NCBI GenBank assembly: GCA_964580055.1
Contig: CAZOJI010000027.1
Span: forward strand, 1 to 64,000
Origin: JBDGYW01 sp964580055
GTDB taxonomy: Bacteria; Gemmatimonadota; Gemmatimonadetes; Gemmatimonadales; GWC2-71-9
DNA length: 64,000 nucleotides
Reading direction: 5' to 3'
The position numbers and the translations under genes are program-made. Below, in pieces: positions 8,179 to 15,666 of the stretch. The notes under the pieces were generated by a model, which ran no database searches, was not told where the DNA came from, and was given only the letters and a program-made list of their open reading frames with translations. How positions within the stretch are numbered: position 1 is the stretch's first letter; the number at the start of each line of letters is the position of its first letter.

Positions 8179-9170
8179 AACACCGAAAGTCTGTCGGGGA
8201 TCACGTCTACGACAACGTGCGTGGAATCCGTGAAGCGTACCTCACCATCCAAATGCACTATGTCTGCCCCTTCGCACATCTCAACCACAACACGCTCCGA
8301 AGTGAAAACCTCGACGAACGGAAGCCCAACGTGCGTGCCCCGAATCACACTCGGCACATGCCGCACGAAGTTCAATGCGTTGACCTCTCGAATCAAACAC
8401 ACATCGAGAAGCCCGTCGCAAGGGTCCGCTTCAGGTGTCACCATGAAGCCTCCGCCGGTAGTCTTACCGATGGTTACTTCTACCATCAGAATCCGGCCGC
8501 GTTCATAGAAACCGGAACTGCGAACTGCAAGTTGACGAGCATCGTAAGCAAAGAACGTACGGTATACCGCCACCACGTAGGAGGCAAACCCACCGAGTGC
8601 CTTGTACTTCAAGAGGTTCTTCGCGGCCTCTGCAGCGAAGCCCACACCAATGGTGTTCACGAAGTATTCGTCAACTGTTCGGCCGACAACCGCGCGGCCG
8701 ACGTCGAAACGCCGGCAGGTGCCCTCCAAGATCAAGCGCAGGTTCTTCTCAGGGGAATCTGATTTGCGGAGCCCTATCATCTTGGCAAAATCGTTGCCGG
8801 TACCTATCGGCACGTGGGCGACTACCGTATCGGAAGCTCCTCTCTTGAATAACCCATTCACCGAGCCGTGGACAGTGCCATCTCCGCCCACAACGATCAA
8901 AACCGGCCAACCCTCCGTAGCAGCGTCCGCAGCAAGCTCTACTTCGTGTCCAGTTCTCCGTGTCTCCCTCACATCTACTGACCAGCCAAGAGCAACCGCC
9001 GCCTCGGGCAGCCTTCTTGCCATCCTTCTGGCGCGCCCATTGCCGGCTTCGGGATTGATGAGGAAAAGCGCTCGCTTCTGTTCCTGCGTTCGGGATTGTG
9101 CAATCCCAGGGCTCTGCGAGGGATTGATCAACTCAGGCCGCTCGAGTGCGTGCCTTCCGTCTGCCTGCAC
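8166..9170 (-). CDS. Diacylglycerol/lipid kinase family protein (DagK/YegS type)
   Basis: ATP-dependent lipid kinase of the DAGK catalytic family. It shows LFLINPEAGNGRA, the nucleotide-binding VVGGDGTVHGSVNGL, PIGTGNDFAKMIG and a C-terminal domain with EADPCDGLLDVCLI. The usual substrate is diacylglycerol or a related lipid. The open frame runs back through the tRNA-Sec gene, so upstream ATGs are excluded. GTG 9170, 11 bases after the tRNA end, is the longest acceptable start (334 residues); TTG 9131 is an alternative. No clear SD favours either. Confidence 0.88.
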   Translation of the reverse strand: MQADGRHALERPELINPSQSPGIAQSRTQEQKRALFLINPEAGNGRARRMARRLPEAAVALGWSVDVRETRRTGHEVELAADAATEGWPVLIVVGGDGTVHGSVNGLFKRGASDTVVAHVPIGTGNDFAKMIGLRKSDSPEKNLRLILEGTCRRFDVGRAVVGRTVDEYFVNTIGVGFAAEAAKNLLKYKALGGFASYVVAVYRTFFAYDARQLAVRSSGFYERGRILMVEVTIGKTTGGGFMVTPEADPCDGLLDVCLIREVNALNFVRHVPSVIRGTHVGLPFVEVFTSERVVVEMCEGADIVHLDGEVRFTDSTHVVVDVIPDRLSVLCAG

Positions 9171-9180
9171 GAGACCATGT

Positions 9181-9277
9181 TGGCGGGAGCGTGTGGGAAT
9201 CGAACCCACCAGAGCCGCCCATGGCGTCTCCCAACGGTTTTGAAGACCGCACGGGCCACCAGACCCGATCCGCCCCC
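9181..9277 (-). tRNA. selC: tRNA-Sec (selenocysteine, anticodon TCA)
   Basis: A 97-base molecule with selenocysteine tRNA features. The acceptor is extended (GGGGGCG paired with CGCTCCC with one G-T pair, the eighth position G-A). The 6-bp D stem CGGGTC/GGCCCG has a TGGT loop. The anticodon loop is CTTCAAA (anticodon TCA). There is a long variable arm, a T-arm GTGGG-TTCGATT-CCCAC, discriminator G and encoded CCA (9183-9181). The D stem and anticodon loop closely parallel the E. coli selC product. It lies 12 bases after the ridA stop and just before the lipid kinase, so it is probably excised from a mixed transcript. Confidence 0.93.
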
Positions 9278-9289
9278 GATGTACCCTTG

Positions 9290-9667
9290 TCAGGCTCTTT
9301 GCGCAATCGTGTCAACCTCAACGCGTGCGTTCATGGGCAGTCCCGCGACCTGGATCGTGGTACGCGCGGGTTTGTGATCTCCGAAATGCCTCGCGTAAAC
9401 CTCGTTCATCGCCTTGAAATCCGCCATGTCGGTCAGGTAGACGGTGGTCTTCAGAACGTTGCCCAGATTGCTGCCGGCGGCCTCCAGAACAGCTTCCACA
9501 TTCTGCAGAACTCGTTCGGTCTGCGCTGCAACGTCTCCGTCGACAATTTCCATTCTAGACGGATCCAATGCAATCTGCCCCGAGGTAAACACCCAATCGC
9601 CGAGGACGGCCGCTTGACTGTAGGGACCGATTGCCTGAGGCGCGTTGTTGGTGGCAACGATATCCAT
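9290..9667 (-). CDS. ridA: RidA family reactive intermediate deaminase
   Basis: A 125-residue YjgF/YER057c/UK114 protein that deaminates reactive enamine/imine intermediates from PLP enzymes. It has the family opening NNAPQAIGPYSQAA, a central VFTSGQIALDP and a C-terminal RTTIQVAGLPMNARVEVDTIA containing the conserved Arg. The start is ATG 9667, with AGAGGAG 9 bases upstream; the longer open frame adds unrelated sequence. tRNA-Sec follows 12 bases after the stop. Confidence 0.95.
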   Translation of the reverse strand: MDIVATNNAPQAIGPYSQAAVLGDWVFTSGQIALDPSRMEIVDGDVAAQTERVLQNVEAVLEAAGSNLGNVLKTTVYLTDMADFKAMNEVYARHFGDHKPARTTIQVAGLPMNARVEVDTIAQRA

Positions 9668-9779
9668 CTCGTTAGCTCCTCTGATTGTTGTCCCGCTATC
9701 CACCGCTAGTTGTCCATGCCTTCGCACGCTGTCCACTGCCCCGTACCCACACCGTCGGGCTGAGCACAACTTGAATCTA

Positions 9780-10547
9780 TCAACGTGCCGGATCAACTCT
9801 CTCGCCGAAACAACGAATAGCGTTCTCCGTGGTTTCTCGCTCGATACGTTCCAAGCTCACTTTGCGCAATTCCGCCAGTTTGGCGGCGACTAGTGTTACG
9901 TAGGATGGCTCGTTCCGCTTGCCCCGATGCGGCACTGGGGCAAGGTACGGAGCATCGGTCTCTACGAGTATTCGCTCTTCCGGCACCTCTCGAACTGCAT
10001 CCCTGTCATTCCAAGAGTTGAACGTGACCATTCCGCTGAATGAGACGTAGTCGCCTCGTTCCAGAGCTAGAGCGAGCAAATCCGGTCCCGAGCAGAACGA
10101 ATGCAGTATGACCGTTGCCGCGCTGTCGCGGATGATCGCGATAGCGTCCCGGTCAGCATTCCTCGAGTGAACCACGGCGGGCAGTCCGTGCCGCTCCGCA
10201 ATTTCCAGTTGATGGGAGAACACCTCTCGCTGAGTCTCACGTGGAGAGAAGTCGTAATGGTAATCCAGGCCGGTCTCCCCAAGTGCAACGACGGCCGGAT
10301 TATTGAGTGATTCTTCCAGAAAATCCGCTATCCCCGGTGTCCATGAGGACGCCTCGTGGGGATGTATTCCAGCCGATGCCGACAAGCCGAACCGGGATGC
10401 GAGCGAAATTGCCTGCTCTGTGGCGGACGCCGAATCCGCGATAACGATGCAATGCCCGACGCCAGCGGCAACGGCGCGTTCTACCACGGCCGCACGGTCG
10501 GCGTGGAAGCGCGCGTCACCCAGGTGGCAGTGCGTATCTACCAGCAC
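9780..10547 (-). CDS. tatD: TatD family metal-dependent DNase/hydrolase
   Basis: A 255-residue TIM-barrel amidohydrolase-like nuclease. Metal ligands are visible in DTHCHLGD, GIHPHE, GETGLDYHY, HSRNAD and VETDAPYLAP. TatD proteins are 3'-5' DNases linked to DNA repair and DNA fragmentation. The gene follows secF by 21 bases at the end of the secretion cluster. Confidence 0.94.
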   Translation of the reverse strand: MLVDTHCHLGDARFHADRAAVVERAVAAGVGHCIVIADSASATEQAISLASRFGLSASAGIHPHEASSWTPGIADFLEESLNNPAVVALGETGLDYHYDFSPRETQREVFSHQLEIAERHGLPAVVHSRNADRDAIAIIRDSAATVILHSFCSGPDLLALALERGDYVSFSGMVTFNSWNDRDAVREVPEERILVETDAPYLAPVPHRGKRNEPSYVTLVAAKLAELRKVSLERIERETTENAIRCFGERVDPAR

Positions 10548-10568
10548 GTCGGTGCCGGACGCCTCGAC

Positions 10569-11537
10569 TCAGGTCACAACCGTGGCGCCGGCGGCCTGAG
10601 AGATCGTCTTGGCCCCACGCACATCTTCGCCTGGCCAGCGGCGCTCGATCGCCAGCAGGATGGGCGAAGCAATGAAGATCGACGAGAAGGTTCCCGTTAG
10701 CACCCCGAAAGTCATCACTATCGCAAACCCGCTGATTACGCGTCCCGCCAAAAATAGCAGAGCCAGAGTTGCCACCAGCGTTGTCCCAGAAGTAAGCACC
10801 GTTCGCGGCAGCGTTTCGTTGATGCTCCTGTTCAGGATCTCATAGATGCTCTTGCGCTTGAACCGCTTCAAATTCTCCCTGACACGGTCGAAGGTGACAA
10901 TCGTATCATTGAGCGAATACCCGATGATCGTGAGCAGGCCAGCAACAACAACCAACGAGACCTCCAGATCGATCAACGAAATAAACGCCACCGTAATCAA
11001 GATGTCGTGCAAGGTTGCAGCGACGGCGGCGAGACCGAACCTCCACTCGTACCGGAACCAAATGACGATAAAGATCGCACCGAATGCCAGCACCAAGGCC
11101 TGTTGCGCTCGCGCCCTCAACTCGCCGCCGACCTTAGGTCCAACTGCCTCGGTCCGTTGTATCTCGTAGGCTTCGGCCCCGAAAGTGGCAGTGAGAACGC
11201 TGTCCAATACCGCCCCGACACTTTGAGTCGACGCATCTGTCTGTTCAACATCGGGATCCAATCTGGCACGCACAACGAATTCATCCGGTGCTCCAAACGT
11301 CTGGATCTCCGACCCGCTCAGCTCCGTAGGCGCCAGCGCCGCACGAATATCGGCAGTCCCTATGGTGGAGTCTGCGGTCAATTGTATGAGTGCACCGCCG
11401 GTGAACTCGATGCTGGTATTGAGCCCGCGGAACACCAGCAGCACCAAACCAGGTAGCATGAACAAGACGGCCGCGGTAGCGGCAATTCTCCATCGGGAGA
11501 GTATCTCGAAGTTGGCGTTGTCGAAGAGCCGATACAT
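10569..11537 (-). CDS. secF: Protein translocase subunit SecF
   Basis: Inner-membrane partner of SecD that uses proton motive force to complete export through SecYEG. At 322 residues it has an N-terminal membrane segment, a periplasmic P4-like region (FTGGALIQL) and five more membrane segments with the SecD/SecF signature SLNDTIVTFDRVRENL. The ATG overlaps the secD stop by one base (TGATG), so translation is coupled. Confidence 0.96.
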   Translation of the reverse strand: MYRLFDNANFEILSRWRIAATAAVLFMLPGLVLLVFRGLNTSIEFTGGALIQLTADSTIGTADIRAALAPTELSGSEIQTFGAPDEFVVRARLDPDVEQTDASTQSVGAVLDSVLTATFGAEAYEIQRTEAVGPKVGGELRARAQQALVLAFGAIFIVIWFRYEWRFGLAAVAATLHDILITVAFISLIDLEVSLVVVAGLLTIIGYSLNDTIVTFDRVRENLKRFKRKSIYEILNRSINETLPRTVLTSGTTLVATLALLFLAGRVISGFAIVMTFGVLTGTFSSIFIASPILLAIERRWPGEDVRGAKTISQAAGATVVT

Positions 11538-13207
11538 CAGATGGATAGCTCCTGTGTGACCTTGCGGCGTTGGAGCCAGATCAGGAAGAAGGTTCGTGTA
11601 ACGAATACGGCGGTGATGAGCGACGCCACGATACCGATTATCAGGGTGACCGCGAATCCTTTGACGGGGCCGGTGCCGAACTGGAACAGAAACGCGGCCG
11701 TGATCACCGTTGTGACGTTGGCATCGATGATTGCGGGCATCGCATTCTGGAAGCCGGCATCCACCGCAGTGCGCGGAGTTCGGTCCATTCCGAGTTCTTC
11801 ACGTATTCGCTCGAAGATCAGGACATTGGCATCGACCGCCAGACCCAGCGAGAGCACGAAACCGGCGAGTCCCGGGAGGGTCAGTGTGGCCCCAAAACTC
11901 GCAAGTCCGCCCAGCGTGAGAAGCACGTAGAAGAACAATGCCCCAATTGCCACCAGTCCCGCTTTGCGGTAGTAGACGGCCATGATCACGAGCACCATTA
12001 CCGCAGCCACTACGGCGGCACGACTGCCCTGCGCGATCGAATCCTGCCCGAGGCTCGGGCCCACCGCCCGTTCCTCCACGATGTCCAGTCGCGCCGGTAG
12101 CGCGCCGGCCCTGAGCACCAGTGCGAGGTCCTGGGCCTCCTGCAACGGGACGCTGCCCAACTCTATCTGGCCGCTGCGACCGATGCGCGACCGGATTATC
12201 GGTGGCTGGCGGTGTACGCGGCCGTCGAGGATGATTGCCATGTAGTCGTCGACGTGCTCGGCTGTTTCACGTCCAAATATCCGCCCACCTCTACGTGTCA
12301 ACTCGAACCGGACCAGCGCACTTCTGGTGGTGGGGTCTATGGTTGCCGTTGCGTCCGTCAAGTACTCGCCGGTTATGACAGCATCATCCTCCACGGCATA
12401 GAGCGGCCGGTAAGGTCGGGAGCCCTGGGAAACGGTTTCCTGCCCCCAGAAAAGCTCGATCCCGCGCGGAATCGCCCGTTGCGTGACATCGAGCTGCAGA
12501 ATCGAATCCACCCGCAGGTAGTGTTCCTCTTCGACCAGAAACTCGCCGGGAGTGTTCCCGTTGAAGAGGTAGGAGCTGAGCGGTCCCGGCCCGTCGAAAA
12601 ACGCATCGGAGGTATCCCCCTCCGCGACTGTAGTATCCGTCGTAGCCGTGTCTGCAGTAGCAGAATCCGTATCCGTTCCCAACAACTGCTCCACTGCGGA
12701 AGGTGCCGCCGCCTCCGCTCCCGGGGCCGCCCTTACTCCTGCTCGGGCAAGCGCTCGATCGATCGACGGCAGCGCGTCCCGGAATCTCTGTTGCATGTCT
12801 GTGATACGCCATTCCAAGAAGGCGGACCGCTGCACGATCTGCTTGGCCCGACCCGGATCGTCGATGCCGGCCAACTGAACCACGATTCTGTTGTTGCCCA
12901 CCTTTTGGATCAGCGGTTCGGTGACACCGAATTCATCGATGCGAGTCCTGATCACCGTGAGAGCGCGATCAATGGCATCCTCTGGATTTTGCACTCGTCC
13001 CTGGCTTTCGTCTATCTCGAGCGCGAGGTAGATGCCGCCTTGAAGGTCAAGGCCACGTTTGATCGGAACGCGGCGAACCACAGTGTCCTTCATGATCCCT
13101 TCCTCCGTACGCACTCTCTGAGTGACGTTCCGGGGAATCAGGAAGAAGACGCTGAGGGCTACCAGCCCTGCGATCAACAATAGGCGATTTCTTATGCTTG
13201 ATAACAT
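11537..13207 (-). CDS. secD: Protein translocase subunit SecD
   Basis: A 556-residue RND-type SecD. It has one N-terminal membrane helix, the P1 motif RGLDLQGGIYLALEI, the P1 head, a C-terminal five-helix bundle with LGLAVDANVLIFERIREEL and a basic tail. Residues about 165-205 form a T/D/A-rich low-complexity insert (TDTDSATADTATTDTT) that ordinary SecD lacks, probably a flexible periplasmic linker. yajC is not present upstream; the preceding gene is ribF. Confidence 0.96.
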   Translation of the reverse strand: MLSSIRNRLLLIAGLVALSVFFLIPRNVTQRVRTEEGIMKDTVVRRVPIKRGLDLQGGIYLALEIDESQGRVQNPEDAIDRALTVIRTRIDEFGVTEPLIQKVGNNRIVVQLAGIDDPGRAKQIVQRSAFLEWRITDMQQRFRDALPSIDRALARAGVRAAPGAEAAAPSAVEQLLGTDTDSATADTATTDTTVAEGDTSDAFFDGPGPLSSYLFNGNTPGEFLVEEEHYLRVDSILQLDVTQRAIPRGIELFWGQETVSQGSRPYRPLYAVEDDAVITGEYLTDATATIDPTTRSALVRFELTRRGGRIFGRETAEHVDDYMAIILDGRVHRQPPIIRSRIGRSGQIELGSVPLQEAQDLALVLRAGALPARLDIVEERAVGPSLGQDSIAQGSRAAVVAAVMVLVIMAVYYRKAGLVAIGALFFYVLLTLGGLASFGATLTLPGLAGFVLSLGLAVDANVLIFERIREELGMDRTPRTAVDAGFQNAMPAIIDANVTTVITAAFLFQFGTGPVKGFAVTLIIGIVASLITAVFVTRTFFLIWLQRRKVTQELSI

Positions 13208-13231
13208 GGCATCATCTGAATTAGCAAAGAC

Positions 13232-14158
13232 TTAATGGTTACCGTAGCCGTTCCAACCTGTCAACGCATCTCTTGCTGCTTCCAAATCCTTGTCGAGCTG
13301 GATGGCGAGTTCGTCCGGTGAATCGAACGTCGTGACATCGCGGAGGCGCTGCACCCAACTGACCTTGACGTCGCAACCATAGAGTTCTGTGTCAGCATCC
13401 AGAAGATGGATTTCCAGGGAGCGCTCGGACTCGCCGAAAGTCGGGCGCGGACCTTGATGCATCATCCCCACGGATGCTCCGCCCAACCATTCAACGAACA
13501 CCGCGTACACGCCGTTGGGCGGCAACAGCTTCTGCGGCGAGCCCACATTCAGATTGATCGTCCTGAAACCCAGGTGACGTCCCCTTCCCGCTCCAGGCAC
13601 GACGTGGGCCGTCATCGAGTAGTTGCGCCCCAGTAGTTGCGTCGCCGTCTCCAGGTCGCCGCCTGCCACCGCACGACGCACACGTGTCGATGACACCGGA
13701 CGCGAATCGTAGTCGACCTCTGCCACTACGTCTACGGCGAACCCCATTTTTTCACCAAGCGATCGCAAAAGCTCCACATTGCCCGCCCTACCCTTTCCGA
13801 AACCATGGTCGTAACCAATGACGAGTTCCTTCACATGGAATCTCTTTACGAGCAGCCTGACGAACTGCTCCGGCGGACACTTCGACAGCGCTTTGTCGAA
13901 CGCTATGAAAGCAACGGCGTCCAGCTCGCTTTGAGCCAGAATCTCGCGGCGCTCGCTTCCAACTGTCAGCAGCTGTGGAGCGGCTTGGGGATTCACGATT
14001 TCGAGCGGGTGCGGCTCAAACGTAATCAGGACGCTGCGGCGGCCAGCTAGGCGAGCACGCTCGGCTATCTCTTCGAGAACCCGTTGATGGCCGAGATGCA
14101 CCCCGTCGAAGGTGCCTACGGTGATGACCGTACCGTTTGTTCTTGCACCAGGCGGCAT
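13232..14158 (-). CDS. ribF: Bifunctional riboflavin kinase/FAD synthetase
   Basis: Makes FMN and FAD from riboflavin. The 308-residue protein has an N-terminal nucleotidyltransferase domain with VGTFDGVHLGHQRVL and a central SSTRVRRAVAGGDLETATQLLGR. The C-terminal flavokinase domain has GAGRGRHLGFRTINLN, where the usual GFPTAN has Arg for Pro, and NGVYAVFVEW. It follows truB with a 4-base gap in the classical rbfA-truB-ribF order. Confidence 0.95.
   Translation of the reverse strand: MPPGARTNGTVITVGTFDGVHLGHQRVLEEIAERARLAGRRSVLITFEPHPLEIVNPQAAPQLLTVGSERREILAQSELDAVAFIAFDKALSKCPPEQFVRLLVKRFHVKELVIGYDHGFGKGRAGNVELLRSLGEKMGFAVDVVAEVDYDSRPVSSTRVRRAVAGGDLETATQLLGRNYSMTAHVVPGAGRGRHLGFRTINLNVGSPQKLLPPNGVYAVFVEWLGGASVGMMHQGPRPTFGESERSLEIHLLDADTELYGCDVKVSWVQRLRDVTTFDSPDELAIQLDKDLEAARDALTGWNGYGNH
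13236..13264 (-). promoter_or_regulatory. Possible promoter for secD in the ribF 3' end
   Basis: Minus-strand -35 TTGACA (13264-13259), a 17-bp spacer and -10 TAACCA (13241-13236). The -35 is perfect but the -10 is weak. It would allow secDF to be transcribed apart from the translation operon. Confidence 0.3.
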
Positions 14159-14162
14159 TGTC

Positions 14163-15008
14163 CTATCCTTCCAGCACCACCCTGGGCTTTAGAGTGTTGT
14201 TGCGCCTCTCGGCTATCGCGACCAGTTTCTCGTCACTCATCAAGGCTACGTGAAACTCCTCACCCTCCTGTGCCGGGATCGGCTGGCCATGCACTACTTT
14301 GCGCCTCAACTCAGCGTCACCGATGTAGAATCGAGGCAGAAAATTCACCGCGTCCGCCGGTGAACCGATCTGCGCGTTCTTCTGCGAAAGCTGCGGCAAT
14401 TGCTGCGCACGACCTATTTCGAATTGCCCCACCGCAACGCGTCTCAACGCCCTCAAATGTGCACCGCAACCCAAAGAATCGCCGAGGTCACGGGCCATCG
14501 CCCTCACATACACTCCGCTGCTCACGCAGCACTCGAAATCCACATCTGCACCCGAAAACTGTTTGGCAGTGAACTCGAAAACCTCGATTGGTCGGGCCGG
14601 CAGGTCCACCACCTCTCCGCTCCTAGCCAGTCGGTACGCACGATGACCGTTCACTTTCTTGGCAGAATGTTGTGGAGGCTTCTGCTCTTGAAGCCCAACC
14701 AACGTACTCATTCTTTCCTCGACAGTATCTCGGGACAACTCCCGCCAGGATTCTGTGTCATACGTGACCTGACCAGTCAAGTCGTGTGTGTCGGTTGCAA
14801 CTCCAAGCCTCAGAGTCCCCTCGTATCGCTTACGCAGCCCCACCAAGAACTGAGAAAGCCGGGTCGCTCGTCCGAGCAGGATCACGAGGAGACCGGTCGC
14901 AAACGGATCGAGTGTCCCTGTGTGTCCCACACGTCGCGTCCCCAGCTTGAAACGAACAGCATCAACCACATCATGTGCGGTAAGGCCCGCCGGTTTGTCG
15001 ATGAGCAG
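14163..15008 (-). CDS. truB: tRNA pseudouridine(55) synthase TruB, apparent CTG start
   Basis: Converts U55 of the tRNA T-loop to pseudouridine. The essential motif I (LLIDKPAGLTAHDVV) and catalytic Asp in VGHTGTLDPFATG are both present. From the in-frame stop at 15068 down to motif I there is no in-frame ATG, GTG or TTG. The first standard start, GTG 14969, would delete motif I. CTG 15008 has SD-like AAGGA 7 bases upstream and gives 281 residues; CTG 15023 is an alternative. rbfA ends 17 bases upstream. Confidence 0.88.
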   Translation of the reverse strand: MLIDKPAGLTAHDVVDAVRFKLGTRRVGHTGTLDPFATGLLVILLGRATRLSQFLVGLRKRYEGTLRLGVATDTHDLTGQVTYDTESWRELSRDTVEERMSTLVGLQEQKPPQHSAKKVNGHRAYRLARSGEVVDLPARPIEVFEFTAKQFSGADVDFECCVSSGVYVRAMARDLGDSLGCGAHLRALRRVAVGQFEIGRAQQLPQLSQKNAQIGSPADAVNFLPRFYIGDAELRRKVVHGQPIPAQEGEEFHVALMSDEKLVAIAERRNNTLKPRVVLEG

Positions 15009-15025
15009 AAAACCGTCCTTCAGGG

Positions 15026-15388
15026 TTAGCGCTCGCGTTCGTGGTCTAGCTTCTGAAGGATCTCGTCAATGTGAGTCGCATGCTCGAGGCCACGGTCGAG
15101 TTCCATATGCAGCTCTGGAGCGGTTCCAACGTGGAGCTGCCGGGCAACGTAAGTGCGCAGAAATCCAGTAGCGTTTTCGAGGCCTTCCATAGCTCTCGCC
15201 TTCTCTTCGTCGGACCCCATTACACTCACATAGACATTCGCGTGAGATATATCAGGGGACACCGTCACTCTGGTCACTGTCACGAACCCTACACGTGGAT
15301 CCTTCAACTCGGTGGCCAGTGCCGTGGAGATAGCCTGCCTCACTAGCTCGGAAATCCGCTCAGGCCGGTGCCGCTCGACTCTTTTCAC
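15026..15388 (-). CDS. rbfA: 30S ribosome-binding factor RbfA
   Basis: Late 16S/30S maturation factor of KH-like fold. The 120-residue form begins at GTG 15388 (KRVERHRPERISELVRQAIS), whose GTGA overlaps the stop of ylxP. Core segments ELKDPRVGFVTVTRVTVSPD and ANVYVSVMG match the family. A longer frame upstream is only the shadow of ylxP. Confidence 0.93.
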   Translation of the reverse strand: MKRVERHRPERISELVRQAISTALATELKDPRVGFVTVTRVTVSPDISHANVYVSVMGSDEEKARAMEGLENATGFLRTYVARQLHVGTAPELHMELDRGLEHATHIDEILQKLDHERER

Positions 15389-15666
15389 AGATAGCTCGTA
15401 GACGAATCGACCAATCGAGCGAAACCGTCGGCCTGCACGAGCCTGTCGGCGGAACCGAGCACAGATTCCGCGTGCCGCCGATCGGTGGCCACGACGGAAC
15501 AAGTGAGCTCCGCCCGCTGCCAGGTTTCCTGGTAGGCGGTCTCCGCAACAGACACATTGAATTGGCCGTGCAGGCGATCCTTCAGACTCTTCAGAATGCG
15601 TCGTTTGTCCTTGAGCGACCGGCAGCCGTTCAGATGCAACTCCCAGCTAATCAATCCGACTATCAC
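15385..15666 (-). CDS. ylxP: DUF503 family protein YlxP
   Basis: A 93-residue conserved protein of the infB-rbfA intergenic position. It has the family core LHLNGCRSLKDKRRILKSL and NVSVAETAYQETWQRAELT. The biochemical role is unsettled; its location ties it to ribosome assembly. GTG 15666 overlaps the infB stop by one base (TAGTG), and its own stop overlaps rbfA. Confidence 0.9.
   Translation of the reverse strand: MIVGLISWELHLNGCRSLKDKRRILKSLKDRLHGQFNVSVAETAYQETWQRAELTCSVVATDRRHAESVLGSADRLVQADGFARLVDSSTSYL

Noticed and set aside
8166..9209. Longer lipid-kinase reading frame beginning at 9209
   Set aside because: Its first 10 codons lie inside the tRNA-Sec gene; the usable start must be downstream of 9181.
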